64,000 bases of DNA from G963704535 sp963704535 (GCA_963704535.1 OY969916.1:9300001-9364000); one strand, 5' to 3'. Shown: positions 1 through 11,186, counted from the first letter of the stretch. Notes: a model not told the origin generated them from the letters alone. A program made the numbers and translations.

Positions 1-1
1 T

Positions 2-478
2 CGCGCGTTTGCCGCCAGGTTGCGCGAAACGTTTGGGAAGCTGCCCACGGCCGGCATACCCCGCATTCTGCGCCCGCGTAAGAAATTCGGCACGGTGAGC
101 GGATTTAGCGTCGTAGACCCTGGTGGAAACTGGTTACGAATTTACCGCCTGGGTGATACTGAAGAGAAAGACTCACCCGAAAAAGCCGAGGGGCTGATGC
201 AGAGCATTCTCGTGGCTTCGCGCCTGGGGGATGCGCATGGGGATGAGGCGCTGGCACTAAAAACACTCGAAAACGGAATCATGCGTTACACCGAGGCGCC
301 ACCGCTTGATCGCGCCAGGGCCTATCTCTACCGGGCGGAGTTGGCGGTCCGGCTCAACAACCACGAACTGGCTCAATCCTCGCTCACGGCGGCGACCTCA
401 TTGGCGTTAACGGAAGATGAACGGGCTGCGGTTGCGGATGAGGTCGCTCAGGTGACCGAGTTGGTTCATCAGAAATGA
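2..478 (+). CDS. VOC (glyoxalase/bleomycin-resistance) family protein, 5' truncated
   Basis: The open frame enters from the left edge, so the start codon lies outside the window. The first 50 or so visible residues match the C-terminal end of a vicinal-oxygen-chelate domain: a charged RPRKKFGT stretch followed by SVVDPGGNWLRIYR, which resembles the DPxGN(W/L) strand of bleomycin-resistance-like proteins. After it comes an extension of about 100 residues, alanine- and leucine-rich and helical, that looks like two or three TPR-like helix pairs (for example RARAYLYRAELAVRLNNHEL). Substrate cannot be deduced. It converges on glgX, with a perfect hairpin between them. Confidence is good for the family and low for function. 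Confidence 0.6.
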   Translation, partial: RAFAARLRETFGKLPTAGIPRILRPRKKFGTVSGFSVVDPGGNWLRIYRLGDTEEKDSPEKAEGLMQSILVASRLGDAHGDEALALKTLENGIMRYTEAPPLDRARAYLYRAELAVRLNNHELAQSSLTAATSLALTEDERAAVADEVAQVTELVHQK

Positions 479-492
479 GAGTGCCGTGGAAT

Positions 493-525
493 GGGGAGTT
501 TGAGGGGTCGCCCCTCAAACTCCCC
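493..525. repeat. Hairpin repeat, family B core, between convergent genes
   Basis: Perfect 15-bp inverted repeat (GGGGAGTTTGAGGGG with its complement) around a 3-base loop, followed by CTTTTAGACAGCC. It lies between the convergent VOC gene and glgX and could end transcription from either side. The glgX stop codon (529-531) lies just outside it, within the conserved tail shared by other family B copies in the window. Confidence 0.8.
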
Positions 526-528
526 CTT

Positions 529-2668
<2,140 letters not shown>

Positions 2669-3227
2669 TCACATTCTCCGATTGACGATTGACGATTGAA
2701 GATTTGAACGTCGATGCGCGACAACGCCGGTGGCGGATGCCCTGCCCGGTCCCAGGACCGTGGCGAATGCCCCGGTTGGCCGCCCCGCTCGGCCATCGTG
2801 GCGGCGACGAACCCATGAATACCGACGATCCATGCCGTAATTGCGTAAACAATCATCGTGCCACAATGGAACCCGTAGGGGCGTAGCAGTTGCGCCTGTA
2901 GATCGAATCCCGATCGATCTACAAACCAACATTTCCGATCGGTGTGGCATCGATCTATCCCGGCAACTGCTACGCCCCTACCACATTGTCGATGCGAACG
3001 GCATTGTGGAACCCGACCGCCCACATCGCCACCACCGGCATTGTCGTGACGCACGGCGTCGTCGCCACATTGTCACACCTCGAACCTCGCAATGATACCG
3101 CAGGTTCTGTGCCCTGACCTCTGGGCCTCGCTTGCGGCTTGTGTCATGTGCTATCATGCGACGACACACGTTCGTTTGTGATATCTCCGGGAGATCCGCG
3201 ACCACGCAGATCGAGAAAGGCGATACG
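2669..3227. other. Intergenic region with two repeat structures
   Basis: This divergent gap of about 560 bases between glgX and otsB has no credible gene. It holds a short array of the 7-mer GATTGAC at 2683-2706 just upstream of glgX and a large palindromic element at 2875-2981. The remaining sequence is GC-rich with several scattered copies of CATTGTGG and CACAATGG. No promoter close to consensus was recognised. Confidence 0.5.
2875..2981. repeat. Nested palindromic element with 19-bp perfect arms
   Basis: Positions 2875-2893 (GTAGGGGCGTAGCAGTTGC) are perfectly complementary to 2963-2981. Inside lies a second, smaller inverted repeat, GTAGATCG/CGATCTAC. The whole 107-bp unit can fold into a long stem and resembles a non-autonomous palindromic repeat. 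No target duplication is obvious. Confidence 0.75.
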
Positions 3228-4019
3228 ATGCAGATTCTGCGGCCAGGATTCGCATTGGGCGAGTTCCTGGACCAGGTGCGTATGGCCGAGCAGCGCGCGC
3301 TGCTGCTCGACTACGATGGGACGCTGGCGCCCTTCCACGTCCGGCGCGACCAGGCGCTCCCCTACCCTGGCGTGCGGGAGATCATCGGCGCCATGCTACG
3401 CGCAGGCCACACACGCCTGGTGGTCATCAGCGGGCGCTGGACCCAGGATCTGATCCCGTTGCTCGGCCTCGACCAGATCCCCGAGATCTGGGGCTCCCAC
3501 GGCTGGGAGCGGCTGCGGCCTGACGGCAGCTATGAGCCGGCCGAGCTGGACGAACGAACGTTGAATGCCCTTGGGCAGGCGTACGCCTGGGCCGGCACTC
3601 AGGGGCTGGCGGAGCGCTGCGAGCGCAAGCCGGCCAGCCTGGCCCTGCACTGGCGCGGGCTGGCCCCCGAGGCCGCCGCAGACCTGCGCGAGCAGGCGCT
3701 GGCGGCCTGGTCGCCGTTCGTGCAGGAAGCCGGCCTCGTCGTCAGCCCATTCGACGGCGGCGTCGAGCTACGGGTGCCCGGTCGGGACAAAGGGTTCGCC
3801 GTGCGGGCGATCCTCGCGGAACTGGGCGCGGACGTGGTGGTCGCCTATCTCGGCGACGATCTGACCGACGAGGATGCCTTTCGCGCCATCAAAGGAGTTG
3901 GCCTCGGCGGGTTGGTCCGGGCCGAGTTTCGGCCGACAGCAGCCGATATCTGGCTGCTGCCGCCGGAGGAGCTGCTGGACTTCCTACGGCAATGGCACTA
4001 CGCCGCTCTACGGCGGTAA
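3228..4019 (+). CDS. otsB: Trehalose-6-phosphate phosphatase
   Basis: Removes phosphate from trehalose 6-phosphate, the second step of the OtsAB trehalose pathway. It is a HAD-superfamily protein of 264 residues, the usual length. Motif I is DYDGTLAP (residues 28-35, nucleophile Asp28), motif II is the VVISGR strand, and motif IV is GDDLTDEDAF near residue 210. The ATG at 3228 is preceded by GAGAAAGG; an in-frame start 96 bases upstream has no such signal and adds unconserved residues. It lies 211 bases upstream of otsA on the same strand. Confidence 0.95.
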   Translation: MQILRPGFALGEFLDQVRMAEQRALLLDYDGTLAPFHVRRDQALPYPGVREIIGAMLRAGHTRLVVISGRWTQDLIPLLGLDQIPEIWGSHGWERLRPDGSYEPAELDERTLNALGQAYAWAGTQGLAERCERKPASLALHWRGLAPEAAADLREQALAAWSPFVQEAGLVVSPFDGGVELRVPGRDKGFAVRAILAELGADVVVAYLGDDLTDEDAFRAIKGVGLGGLVRAEFRPTAADIWLLPPEELLDFLRQWHYAALRR

Positions 4020-4102
4020 TATTCCGTTATGCGGGAGCCTATTTGATCAACCGTGGCATTGCTCCTGCAACAACACTCTACTGCTATGCTGTCCTAAATA
4101 TC

Positions 4103-4207
4103 ACAACGAGATATTCAGTAGGAAAAGGGTGGGGCTTGGGGAGGGTGGCCCTCCCCAAAACCCCTCCTCCCACAGATTGTGGTCACACTCAGTTGATATC
4201 TCGTTGT
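4103..4207. repeat. Family C hairpin repeat inside a 12-bp inverted repeat
   Basis: A GGGGCTTGGGGAGGG/CCCTCCCCAAAACCCCTCC type hairpin is bracketed by perfect 12-base arms ACAACGAGATAT (4103-4114) and ATATCTCGTTGT (4196-4207). The AT-rich arms around a GC-rich core look like terminal inverted repeats of a small element sitting between otsB and otsA. Confidence 0.7.
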
Positions 4208-4230
4208 ACTACTAAAACTCCAGAGGGATC

Positions 4231-5704
4231 ATGTTTGCTAAAACAGCGGAACGTCGCTTAATCATCGTATCAAACCGTTTGCCGATGGTCGTAACGAAGT
4301 CGGAAGACGAGCAGTGGAAGCTCGAGCCCAGCGCTGGCGGGCTGATCAATGCGCTGGAGCCCGTACTGCGTAGTCGAGGGGGTGTCTGGCTCGGATGGCC
4401 CGGCACTGTGGAAGAAGAGCAGGTCGATCTCGATCAGCTCCTGACCGGGTACGACTTTAGCTATCTGCTCAAGCCGATCTCCCTGACGGCCCAGGAACGG
4501 GATAAATTCTACCTGGGCTTCTCTAATGAGATCATCTGGCCGCTATTCCACGATTTCCAGTCGCGCTGCAACTTCGACCCGACGTACTGGGCGACCTACG
4601 AGGACGTCAATCGCAAGTTCGCGCAGGCGATCGTCGCGGAGATGCGCGGCGACGATTACGTCTGGGTCCATGATTATCACCTGATCAACGTGGCTCGCGA
4701 TCTGCGCGACCTGGGCGTCGCCTCGCCGATCGGGTTCTTCTTGCACATTCCCTTCCCGCCGCCGGATATCTTTTTGAAACTGCCCTGGAGATTTCAGATC
4801 CTGACGGCCTTGCTGGCATACGACTTGATCGGCTTCCAGACCTTGCACGACCGGCAGAATTTTGTGCAATGCCTCCAGATGCTGCTGAAAGATGTGGCAA
4901 TTGACGGCGAAGGCCAGGTCGTCAAAGCCCAGGTCGGCGATCGAGAGATCCGGCTCGGCAGCTTCCCGATCGGCATCGACTTCCACGAATTCAGCGATCA
5001 GGCAGCAACGCCGGAAGTTGAAGAAATGGCCAGGCAGGTCCGCGAGGCGCTCCCGGACAGCCAGCTCATTTTCAGCACCGACCGCCTGGACTACACCAAG
5101 GGCATACCGCAGAAGCTGGAAGCCTTCCGAAACGCGCTGACCCGCTTTCCCGAACTCCACGGAAAGGTAACGCTGATCCAGGTGGTCGTGCCGAGCCGTA
5201 CCGAGATCCGTGAGTACCACGATCTCAAGCTCACGATCGAGCAACTCGTCAGCGAGATCAACGGCCAATTCACCCAAGTGGGCTGGGTGCCGATTCACTA
5301 TATCTTCCGCAGCATGGACCGCGTCGAGATCCTGGCCCACTACCGCGCCAGCGAGATCGCGCTGATCACGCCACTCAAGGATGGTATGAATCTGGTCGCC
5401 AAGGAGTACTGCGCGAGCTGTGCCGATGACGGCTGCCTGATCCTGAGTGAGTTCGCCGGCGCGGCCGCGCAGTTGCAAAAGGGTGCGCTGCTGGTCAACC
5501 CGTATGATGTCGCAGGCATGGCAGATGCGATCCACAAGGCCTATCAGATGGAGCGCGAGGAGCGGAAACAGCACATGGGCAGTTTGCGCCGCTCAGTGCA
5601 AGAACAGGATATTTTCTGGTGGGTCGAACTCGTTTCTGCACGCGGGCGTGGCGCATCGCCTGGACGATTTCCCGCTGCTCGAAGATTATATCCCTTCGCA
5701 GTGA
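4231..5704 (+). CDS. otsA: Trehalose-6-phosphate synthase (GT20), one frameshift near the 3' end
   Basis: Transfers glucose from a nucleotide sugar to glucose 6-phosphate to make trehalose 6-phosphate. GT20 landmarks appear in order: RLIIVSNRLP at the N-terminus, the GGL loop, VWVHDYHL, the IGFFLHIPFP segment, DRLDYTKGI, and the C-terminal DGMNLVAKEY donor-site region. The start at 4231 follows AGAGGG. Near 5622 the frame shifts by one base: the conserved ending continues as NSFLHAGVAHRLDD in the next frame and stops at 5704, whereas the uninterrupted frame runs into a repeat and gives an unrelated tail. Length after correction is about 490 residues, normal for OtsA. Confidence 0.94.
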
Positions 5705-5707
5705 TCC

Positions 5708-5777
5708 GCTTTACAATGTGGGTGGGGAGACTGAGGGGGCTGCCCCCTCAACCCCCTTTTCCCCAGAACTGTAAAGC
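5708..5777. repeat. Family A hairpin repeat with 8-bp terminal inverted repeats
   Basis: A 70-bp unit begins GCTTTACA (5708-5715) and ends TGTAAAGC (5770-5777). Its core is GAGGGGGC/GCCCCCTC flanked by purine and pyrimidine tracts. It starts four bases after the corrected otsA stop. Related copies lie at 11122, 12262, 37239, 54268 and 54350. Confidence 0.8.
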
Positions 5778-5793
5778 CCCAAAGAACCTCGTC

Positions 5794-6369
5794 TTATGAT
5801 TGCAGCTTCGTCTCCGGCCGCGACCGGCTCGTGTCGATCTCCGGGCGTCGTTCGTCGGTGGTTGGCGGCTGGTCGCGCTCGGTCGGCCGGTGGCCGTCAT
5901 CCACCCCGCGTGCCGGCGGGTTGCCCTCGGCGAGCGCCCCGTCCGTGAAGGCGCCACTGCTGCTGATACCGGTGGTGCCGGTAGTACCGGCGGCATCACC
6001 GATCTCGTCGGTGGCGGCGGGCGAGTAGAAGACATAGTGGCGCCAGGCGATCGCGCCCTGGTCGGTCTCGGAGCGCCCGGCGTCGGGCGCTGGCAGCCAC
6101 CCGATCGTGAGTGGGCTATGCTTGCGTAGCACTTCCTCCGCCGGGCTGGGCTCCTGCTCGTCGAGCAGGACATTGAGCGACCAGAAGGGGTTCGCTGCGT
6201 CGGCGCCGGCGAGCTGCGGCCGGTCAGGGTCGCCAGCCGGGTGCGCGCGCATGCGGATGTTCGGATACGGGATCTTGGCGTCTTGCAGATCGTGCAGGGC
6301 CGCCTCGGCGGCAGCCAGCGTGGTGTACATGGCGACCAGCGCCTTGGGAATGGGCTGTTTCTCGGTCAT
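5794..6369 (-). CDS. Heat-induced stress protein YflT-like domain protein
   Basis: A 191-residue protein. The first 45 residues (KALVAMYTTLAAAEAALHDL) resemble the small alpha/beta domain of general stress proteins of the YflT/17M type, in which a betaalphaalpha unit opens the fold. The middle part carries a WRHYVFYSP segment. The C-terminal 60 residues are low in complexity, with proline, arginine and threonine (PTERDQPPTTDERRPE), and may derive from the 7-mer repeat family seen in other genes here. The ATG at 6369 is chosen because the longer frame runs back into a tandem repeat. Molecular role is unknown. Single gene with no obvious operon partner. Confidence 0.6.
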   Translation of the reverse strand: MTEKQPIPKALVAMYTTLAAAEAALHDLQDAKIPYPNIRMRAHPAGDPDRPQLAGADAANPFWSLNVLLDEQEPSPAEEVLRKHSPLTIGWLPAPDAGRSETDQGAIAWRHYVFYSPAATDEIGDAAGTTGTTGISSSGAFTDGALAEGNPPARGVDDGHRPTERDQPPTTDERRPEIDTSRSRPETKLQS

Positions 6370-6390
6370 GTTCTCCACTCCGTTCACTCT

Positions 6391-6566
6391 GTGGTGGAAA
6401 GGATTCTTGAGGGGAACCCCCCTCAAACTCCCCTTCTCAGACAATTTCGTGGTGGAAAGGATTCTTGAGGGGAAGCCCCTTCAAACTCCCCTTCTCAGAC
6501 AGTTTCGTGGTGGAAAGGATTCTTGAGGGGAAGCCCCTTCAAACTCCCCCTTTTTAGACAGTTTCT
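6391..6566. repeat. Three tandem copies of a 58-bp family B hairpin repeat
   Basis: Units start with GTGGTGGAAAGG at 6391, 6449 and 6507. Each carries GATTCTTGAGGGG followed by CCCCTTCAAACTCCCC and a CTCAGACAGTTTC tail, so each unit can fold by itself. This is the only place in the window where the element is tandemly amplified. It separates the YflT-like gene from fahA. Confidence 0.9.
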
Positions 6567-6604
6567 TGGGCTTGATCGGCGCAAGAAATGTACCGTCAGA
6601 TGTG

Positions 6605-7940
6605 CTAACTTGCCGTTGGCACCACCACGCCCGCGCACTCCCCAAAGCCGATCCGCGTATGCCCCGCCCGCTCGCACATCCCCCGCATGATCACCTCATC
6701 GCCATCCTGGAGGAACCGGCGTAGCTCGCCGGTGGGCAGTTCGATCGGTTCCGCGCCCCGCCACGTCAGCTCCAGCAGACACCCGCGCGAACTCTTTGGC
6801 GGCCCCTGAGACCGTCCCGCTGGCCAGCAGATCGCCGGGACGCAGATTGCATCCATTGCTGGCGTGGTGGGCCAGCAACTGCGCGGCGGTCCAGTACATG
6901 TCGGCCAGCGTGCCGCGGCTGAAGCGCACCGGCGCCAGGCCATGGTCGCGCATCTGTGGCGAACGCAGGTAGACCTCGACCGCCAAGTCGATGCCACCGC
7001 GCTCCTGGTCGCCCCGAGCCAGCAGGTACGGCAGCGGCGCTGGGTCCCCGGCGGGCCGGCGCGGGGCTGGGATGCGGAACGGCGCCAGCGCCTCGATTGT
7101 CACAACCCAGGGCGAAACGCTGGTGGCGAAGCTCTTCGAGAGGAACGGCCCCAGCGGCTGATACTCCCAGCGCTGGATGTCGCGCGCCGACCAATCGTTG
7201 ACCAGGCAGACGCCGAACAGGTGCTCTTCGGCCTCGTCGATCGGGATCGGCTCGCCCAGCCGGTTGCCGGGGCCGATCAGGAAGCCGACCTCGGCCTCAT
7301 AGTCCAGCAGCCGGCTTGGGCCGAAGTCCGGCCGCTCGGCCTGGTCGTCGCGAGTCTGGCCGGTCGGCCGTCGCACCGAGGTGCCGCTGACCACGATCGA
7401 GGAGGCCCGGCCGTGGTAGCCGATCGGCACGTGCTTGTAGTTCAGCAGCAGCGGGTTGTCGGGGCGGAACATGCTTCCCACGTTGGTGGCGTGATGGACC
7501 GAGGCATAGAAATCGGTGTAGTCACCGATCGCCGCCGGCAGCAGCAACTCGGTCGCGTCGATCGGCACCAGCAGCCGCTCGGCCTGCGGGCTGCCGCGCA
7601 GCCCGGCCGGGTCCTCGGCGCTCAACAGCGCGGCGACCTGCCGGCGCAGCTCCGACCAGTATGGCCGCCCAAGCGCCATCAAAGGATTCAGCGCCGGCTC
7701 CACGCAGCGCTCGGCCGCCTGGGCGGCCTGGCCCTGGAGCAGCCCGGCACCCAGGCAGACCGGCAGGTCCAGGATCGATGCCCCGATCGCGATGCCGGCG
7801 CGCGGCGCCTCGTCGCGGCCCCTGCGCCGGAACACGCCAAACGGCAGGTTCTGGATCGGGAAATCGCACCCTGGCACATTGGCCGACTCGACCCAGCTTG
7901 TGCGCTGAGGGTCGTGGGTCTCGTTGAGCGGGTAGGTCAT
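6605..7940 (-). CDS. fahA: Fumarylacetoacetase, one frameshift near the 3' end
   Basis: Cleaves fumarylacetoacetate to fumarate and acetoacetate, the last step of tyrosine/homogentisate breakdown. Family signatures are clear: DYTDFYASVHHATNVG (metal and catalytic His), YKHVPIGYHGRASSIV, LLDYEAEVGFLIG and NDWSARDIQRWEYQPLGPFL. The ATG at 7940 overlaps the upstream stop codon as ATGA, so translation is coupled. The frame breaks near 6790-6812; the real ending, LLELTWRGAEPIELPTGE then AGHTRIGFGECAGVVVP, continues in another frame to 6605. Corrected length is about 445 residues, normal. The break is probably a sequence error. Confidence 0.92.
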
Positions 7941-8824
7941 AGGAGCCCCATTGCTTTCAGATCGTCGAGCGGCTCGCGGAACGAGCAGGAGCCGAAGGCG
8001 ATCGCCGACGCACGCCGCGTGAGCCCGAGCGCCTCGTTCGGGAGGCGCCGTTCGCGCCACGCCACGCCATCCTCATCGAAGTGCAGCGCCGCCGGCGACG
8101 TCTCCTCCAATAGCTCTGCCGCCGTTTCCATCGGCATGCCGGCGCCAAGGAGCGCGGTGGCCAGAAAGATATTCAGAAAGCCGTACATCATGGCCGACGG
8201 GCTGTCCGGCTCGTAGGTCAGGCGCTGGAGCGAGCGCAGCGGGTGGTGAAGCCCGGCAGTCGCCTTGAACGGCACGCCCGCCGCGACGCAGCATTGGAGA
8301 AACCGCGCCAGGTCGGCGGCAGGTGGGAACATGTTCGCCGTGGTCCCGCCGGTGCGAACCTTGGCCCGCGCGCCCGTGCGCCCCAATGCCGCGATCAGCT
8401 CCTGGGGATCGGCGCCGATCGGGATCTCGACGTAGGGCGTCAGGCCGCCGGGGAGCGCCTGCGCCACAGCGGCGATCTCCTCCGGGCGCGCGGCCTTCAG
8501 CTCGACCGTGTCGATCACCGCCGCACCTGTATGGCGGCGGTTGAACTGGACGACCCGCGCGATGTCAGCATCCAGGTTCGCGCCGAGCAGCGCGCTCACC
8601 TGCCATGGGCCGGCGCCCGTGCCATCCTCCAGGAATGGCGCTACAGCCAACTCAAACGCCGCAAGCCGCGCCACCGGGACGATAAAGCGACCCAGCGCCC
8701 AAGCCTCCGGCCCGGCCCGATACGCGGCGTAGTTGCCGACGGCGGGCGCCATGTCGAGGCTCGCTGGCGGGAACAGCCCGGCGTAATCGACGATTCCCTG
8801 CAACAGGCTGTGCAGCGATTGCAT
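7937..8824 (-). CDS. Conserved protein of unknown function coupled to fumarylacetoacetase
   Basis: A 295-residue protein beginning MQSLHSLLQGIVDYAGLFPP. It is soluble, with repeating alpha/beta character: IDTVELKAARPEEIAAVA, PYVEIPIG, ARAKVRTGGTT and FKATAGLHHPLR alternate strand and helix like a TIM-barrel-type fold. I do not recognise a named family. It overlaps fahA by four bases (ATGA) and so is translated with it. The ATG at 8824 follows AAGGTACG; an upstream in-frame ATG at 8890 is possible but less well supported. By position it probably acts on, or regulates, an aromatic-degradation intermediate; that is inference from context only. Confidence 0.7.
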   Translation of the reverse strand: MQSLHSLLQGIVDYAGLFPPASLDMAPAVGNYAAYRAGPEAWALGRFIVPVARLAAFELAVAPFLEDGTGAGPWQVSALLGANLDADIARVVQFNRRHTGAAVIDTVELKAARPEEIAAVAQALPGGLTPYVEIPIGADPQELIAALGRTGARAKVRTGGTTANMFPPAADLARFLQCCVAAGVPFKATAGLHHPLRSLQRLTYEPDSPSAMMYGFLNIFLATALLGAGMPMETAAELLEETSPAALHFDEDGVAWRERRLPNEALGLTRRASAIAFGSCSFREPLDDLKAMGLL

Positions 8825-9015
8825 CGTACCTTGTATCACTGTGGCGGCGAGCGCGTTGGGAAACGCACCCGCCGCTACGGAGTCAACCATGATCGCATTG
8901 GAAAGAGCAAAAACCGTGCCGCCCTATTCGTGGCACGCGATTTGCTTTCTAGTGCAAGCACAGATGCGAATGCATCGAACGGCTTGGATCAAGAACATCA
9001 AAGGAGTGAGAGACC

Positions 9016-9291
9016 ATGATTAACTTCATTCTGTGGCTGCTGTTTGGCGCTCTCGTGGGCTGGCTGGCGAGCATCGTAATGCGGACCGACGCCCAGCAGG
9101 GCGCGCTGATGAACATCATTGTCGGTATCGTGGGCGCCTTCCTCGGCGGCTTGCTATTCAGCTTCCTGCCGGGTAGCACGTCCAACATCAACAACAGCGA
9201 CTTCAGCCTGGGCGGCTTACTGGTTTCCTTCGTCGGCGCCGTCGTCCTGCTGGCGATCGTCAACCTCGCCCGCCGCGGCACAGTCCGTTAA
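9016..9291 (+). CDS. GlsB/YeaQ/YmgE family small membrane protein
   Basis: A 91-residue integral membrane protein with three hydrophobic, glycine-rich helices (residues 3-20, 33-51 and 66-84), the layout of transglycosylase-associated (YeaQ/YmgE, GlsB) proteins linked to envelope stress. The LFGALVGWLAS and IVGIVGAFLGGLLF segments are typical. The start is marked by a strong SD, AAAGGAGTGAGAG, nine bases upstream. Followed by a short perfect hairpin. The biochemical function of this family is not established. Confidence 0.88.
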   Translation: MINFILWLLFGALVGWLASIVMRTDAQQGALMNIIVGIVGAFLGGLLFSFLPGSTSNINNSDFSLGGLLVSFVGAVVLLAIVNLARRGTVR

Positions 9292-9326
9292 GAATACCAT
9301 ACCGAGAGCAGTTCACTTTTGCATGG

Positions 9327-9353
9327 CCGCTCACAGGATGTTCCTGTGAGCGG
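9327..9353 (+). terminator. Hairpin, probable terminator of the YeaQ-like gene
   Basis: Perfect 12-bp stem CCGCTCACAGGA / TCCTGTGAGCGG with a 3-base loop, 35 bases after the stop codon. The run of T that follows (TCGTTTC) is weak, so termination may be partial. The rest of 9354-9555 shows no gene. Confidence 0.6.
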
Positions 9354-9555
9354 TCGTTTCATGTCGAACGGTGCCGGACAACTCTACCGAAGGCTGAAAC
9401 CACGTTTGCTCCATGAAAGCGTAAGTCCGGGATATGAGAACAACGCCGTCAAGCACCCAAGTGCAAGCTCACCTACACCTGTGACCTTTACAATTGCCCC
9501 GACGTTTGTATAGAATAGGGTCAAGCGAAACTATGCCCGAACGTTGGGGGGAGCT

Positions 9556-11071
9556 ATGCCTACAATCCTACAACATCCCAACCGTGTGATCGTGGTGGCG
9601 CTGGTGCTGGGCGTCTGCGCCGACCAACTGTTCTTCGATCGCTGGCTGGGTATCTCCGCGCCGCTATTCGTGGCGCTGGGACTGCTGGCGCTGGCCGGCC
9701 TGAGCCGGAGTGAAGGGCCACCATCCACGCGGGTCAACCTGTGGCTGGCGGCGGCGGCGCTATTCTTCGCGCTGTGCCTGGCACTACGCAGCGCGCCGCT
9801 GCTGCTGGCGCTGAATCTCTGCGCGTCGCTGGGGTTGCTGCTGCTGCTGGCGGCCTACTACCGCGGCGAGTCGCTGGTCCGGGTACCCGGCTGGAGTCTC
9901 CTGATCCGCGCGCTGGGGGCGCTCGGCGAAGTCGGCATGCGGCCCGCCCCGCTCGCCGCGCAGACCGTCCGTTCGATCCACTTCGACCCTGAGCAAACCC
10001 GCCGGCTCATCCCGGTCGGTCGCGGGCTGATCCTGGCGGTGCCGGTGGTGGGTTGCTTCACCGGGCTGCTGATGTCGGCAGATAACGTCTTCGCCAGCTA
10101 CGTGACCCAGATCTTTCGCCTGCGCCTGCCGTTCGACCTGCCCACGTTGCTGGGCCACCTCACGCTGTCGTTGGGCGTGGCCTGGGCAAGCGCCGGGGGG
10201 CTGCTGGTGGCGCTGCGCGGCGCGCCCGTCCCAGACCCGAGCGATCTGCCGTCCGAGGGCGACACGCGCCCGCTCGAACTGCCCCGGCAGCCGCTGTTCG
10301 CGCTGGGCTGCGTCGAGGCCCTGACGGTGCTCGCTTCCGTCGATGTGCTCTTCGGCGGCTTTATGCTGGTCCAGGGCGCCTACTTCTTCGGCGGAATGGA
10401 TACGCTCGATCGCAGCGGCATGACCTACGCCGACTACGCGCGCCGGGGCTTCTTCGAGCTGCTGGCCGTGGCCTGCCTGACGCTGGCGCTGCTGTGGGGG
10501 CTGGCGCTCCTGGTGCGCCGTGAGCAGCGCTGGCAGCGCCGGGCCTTCAATTCCGCCAGCGCCGCGATGGTTGTGTTGGTGCTGGGGCTGCTGGCCTCGG
10601 CCTTCCAGCGGATGCTGCTGTACGAGTGGGCCTATGGCTACACCCGTCTGCGGCTCTACACCCACAGCTTTATGATCTGGCTGGCGCTGGTGCTGCTCCT
10701 GTTCCTGGTGGCACTGCTGCGCGCCCGGCCGCGCGTGTTCACGTTCGGCGGCTTCATCGCGGCACTGGGCCTACCTGGCGGTGCTGAACCTGGCCAACCC
10801 CGACGCGCTGATCGTCCGTGAGAATATCGCCCGCTACCACACCAGTGGCCGGTTCGACGCCGGCTACCTGGCGTCGCTCTCCGCCGACGCCACGCCCGCG
10901 CTGGTCGCCGGGCTCGGAACGCTTGGCGCTGCCGACCAGTCTCTGCTCAACGAGGCGCTTAAGCGGCAGCATGCGGCGCTCGCCCAGGCCCAGGAGCAGC
11001 AAGGCTGGCCGGCATGGCACCTGGGCCGGGCACGGGCGCGGGCCGCGATCGAGAGCCTGGGCATCCAGTGA
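9556..11071 (+). CDS. DUF4173-like polytopic membrane protein, one frameshift
   Basis: About 505 residues after correction, with roughly ten hydrophobic segments, for example VIVVALVLGVCADQLF, LFVALGLLALAGL and IWLALVLLLFLVALL. The conserved stretch GGMDTLDRSGMTYADYARRGFFEL and the VREN(I)xRY block near the end fit the DUF4173/DUF4153 family of bacterial inner-membrane proteins. The ATG at 9556 follows GGGGGAG. At about 10768 one extra base shifts the frame: GFIAALG is followed in the other frame by YLAVLNLANPDALIVREN and continues to the stop at 11071. Function of the family is unknown. Confidence 0.8.
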
Positions 11072-11121
11072 GGATAGAGGATGGGGGATGGGGAATGGAA
11101 GATTAGACAAGGTTCTTTGGG

Positions 11122-11185
11122 GCTTTACAGTTCTGGGAAAAAAAGGGGGTTGAGGGGGCTGCCCCCTCAGTCTCCCCCACTCACA
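11122..11185. repeat. Family A hairpin repeat (inverted orientation)
   Basis: Begins GGCTTTACAGTTCTGGG, has the GAGGGGGCTGCCCCCTC core and ends CCCCCACTCACAC, the reverse of the copy at 5708. It lies between convergent genes and is followed at once by a 7-mer array. Confidence 0.8.
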
Positions 11186-11186
11186 C

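Noticed and set aside
3132..3227. 32-residue N-terminal extension of otsB
   Set aside because: No SD, no conservation with OtsB, and a good SD and ATG at 3228.
4543..5574. Minus-strand open frame of 343 codons within otsA
   Set aside because: The whole frame lies under conserved GT20 motifs on the plus strand; composition is that of a reverse-complement shadow.
6864..8216. Long plus-strand open frame of 450 codons opposite fahA and its partner gene
   Set aside because: It is antisense to two well-supported genes, rich in Arg/Gln/Ala as expected from a GC-rich shadow frame, and shows no domain.
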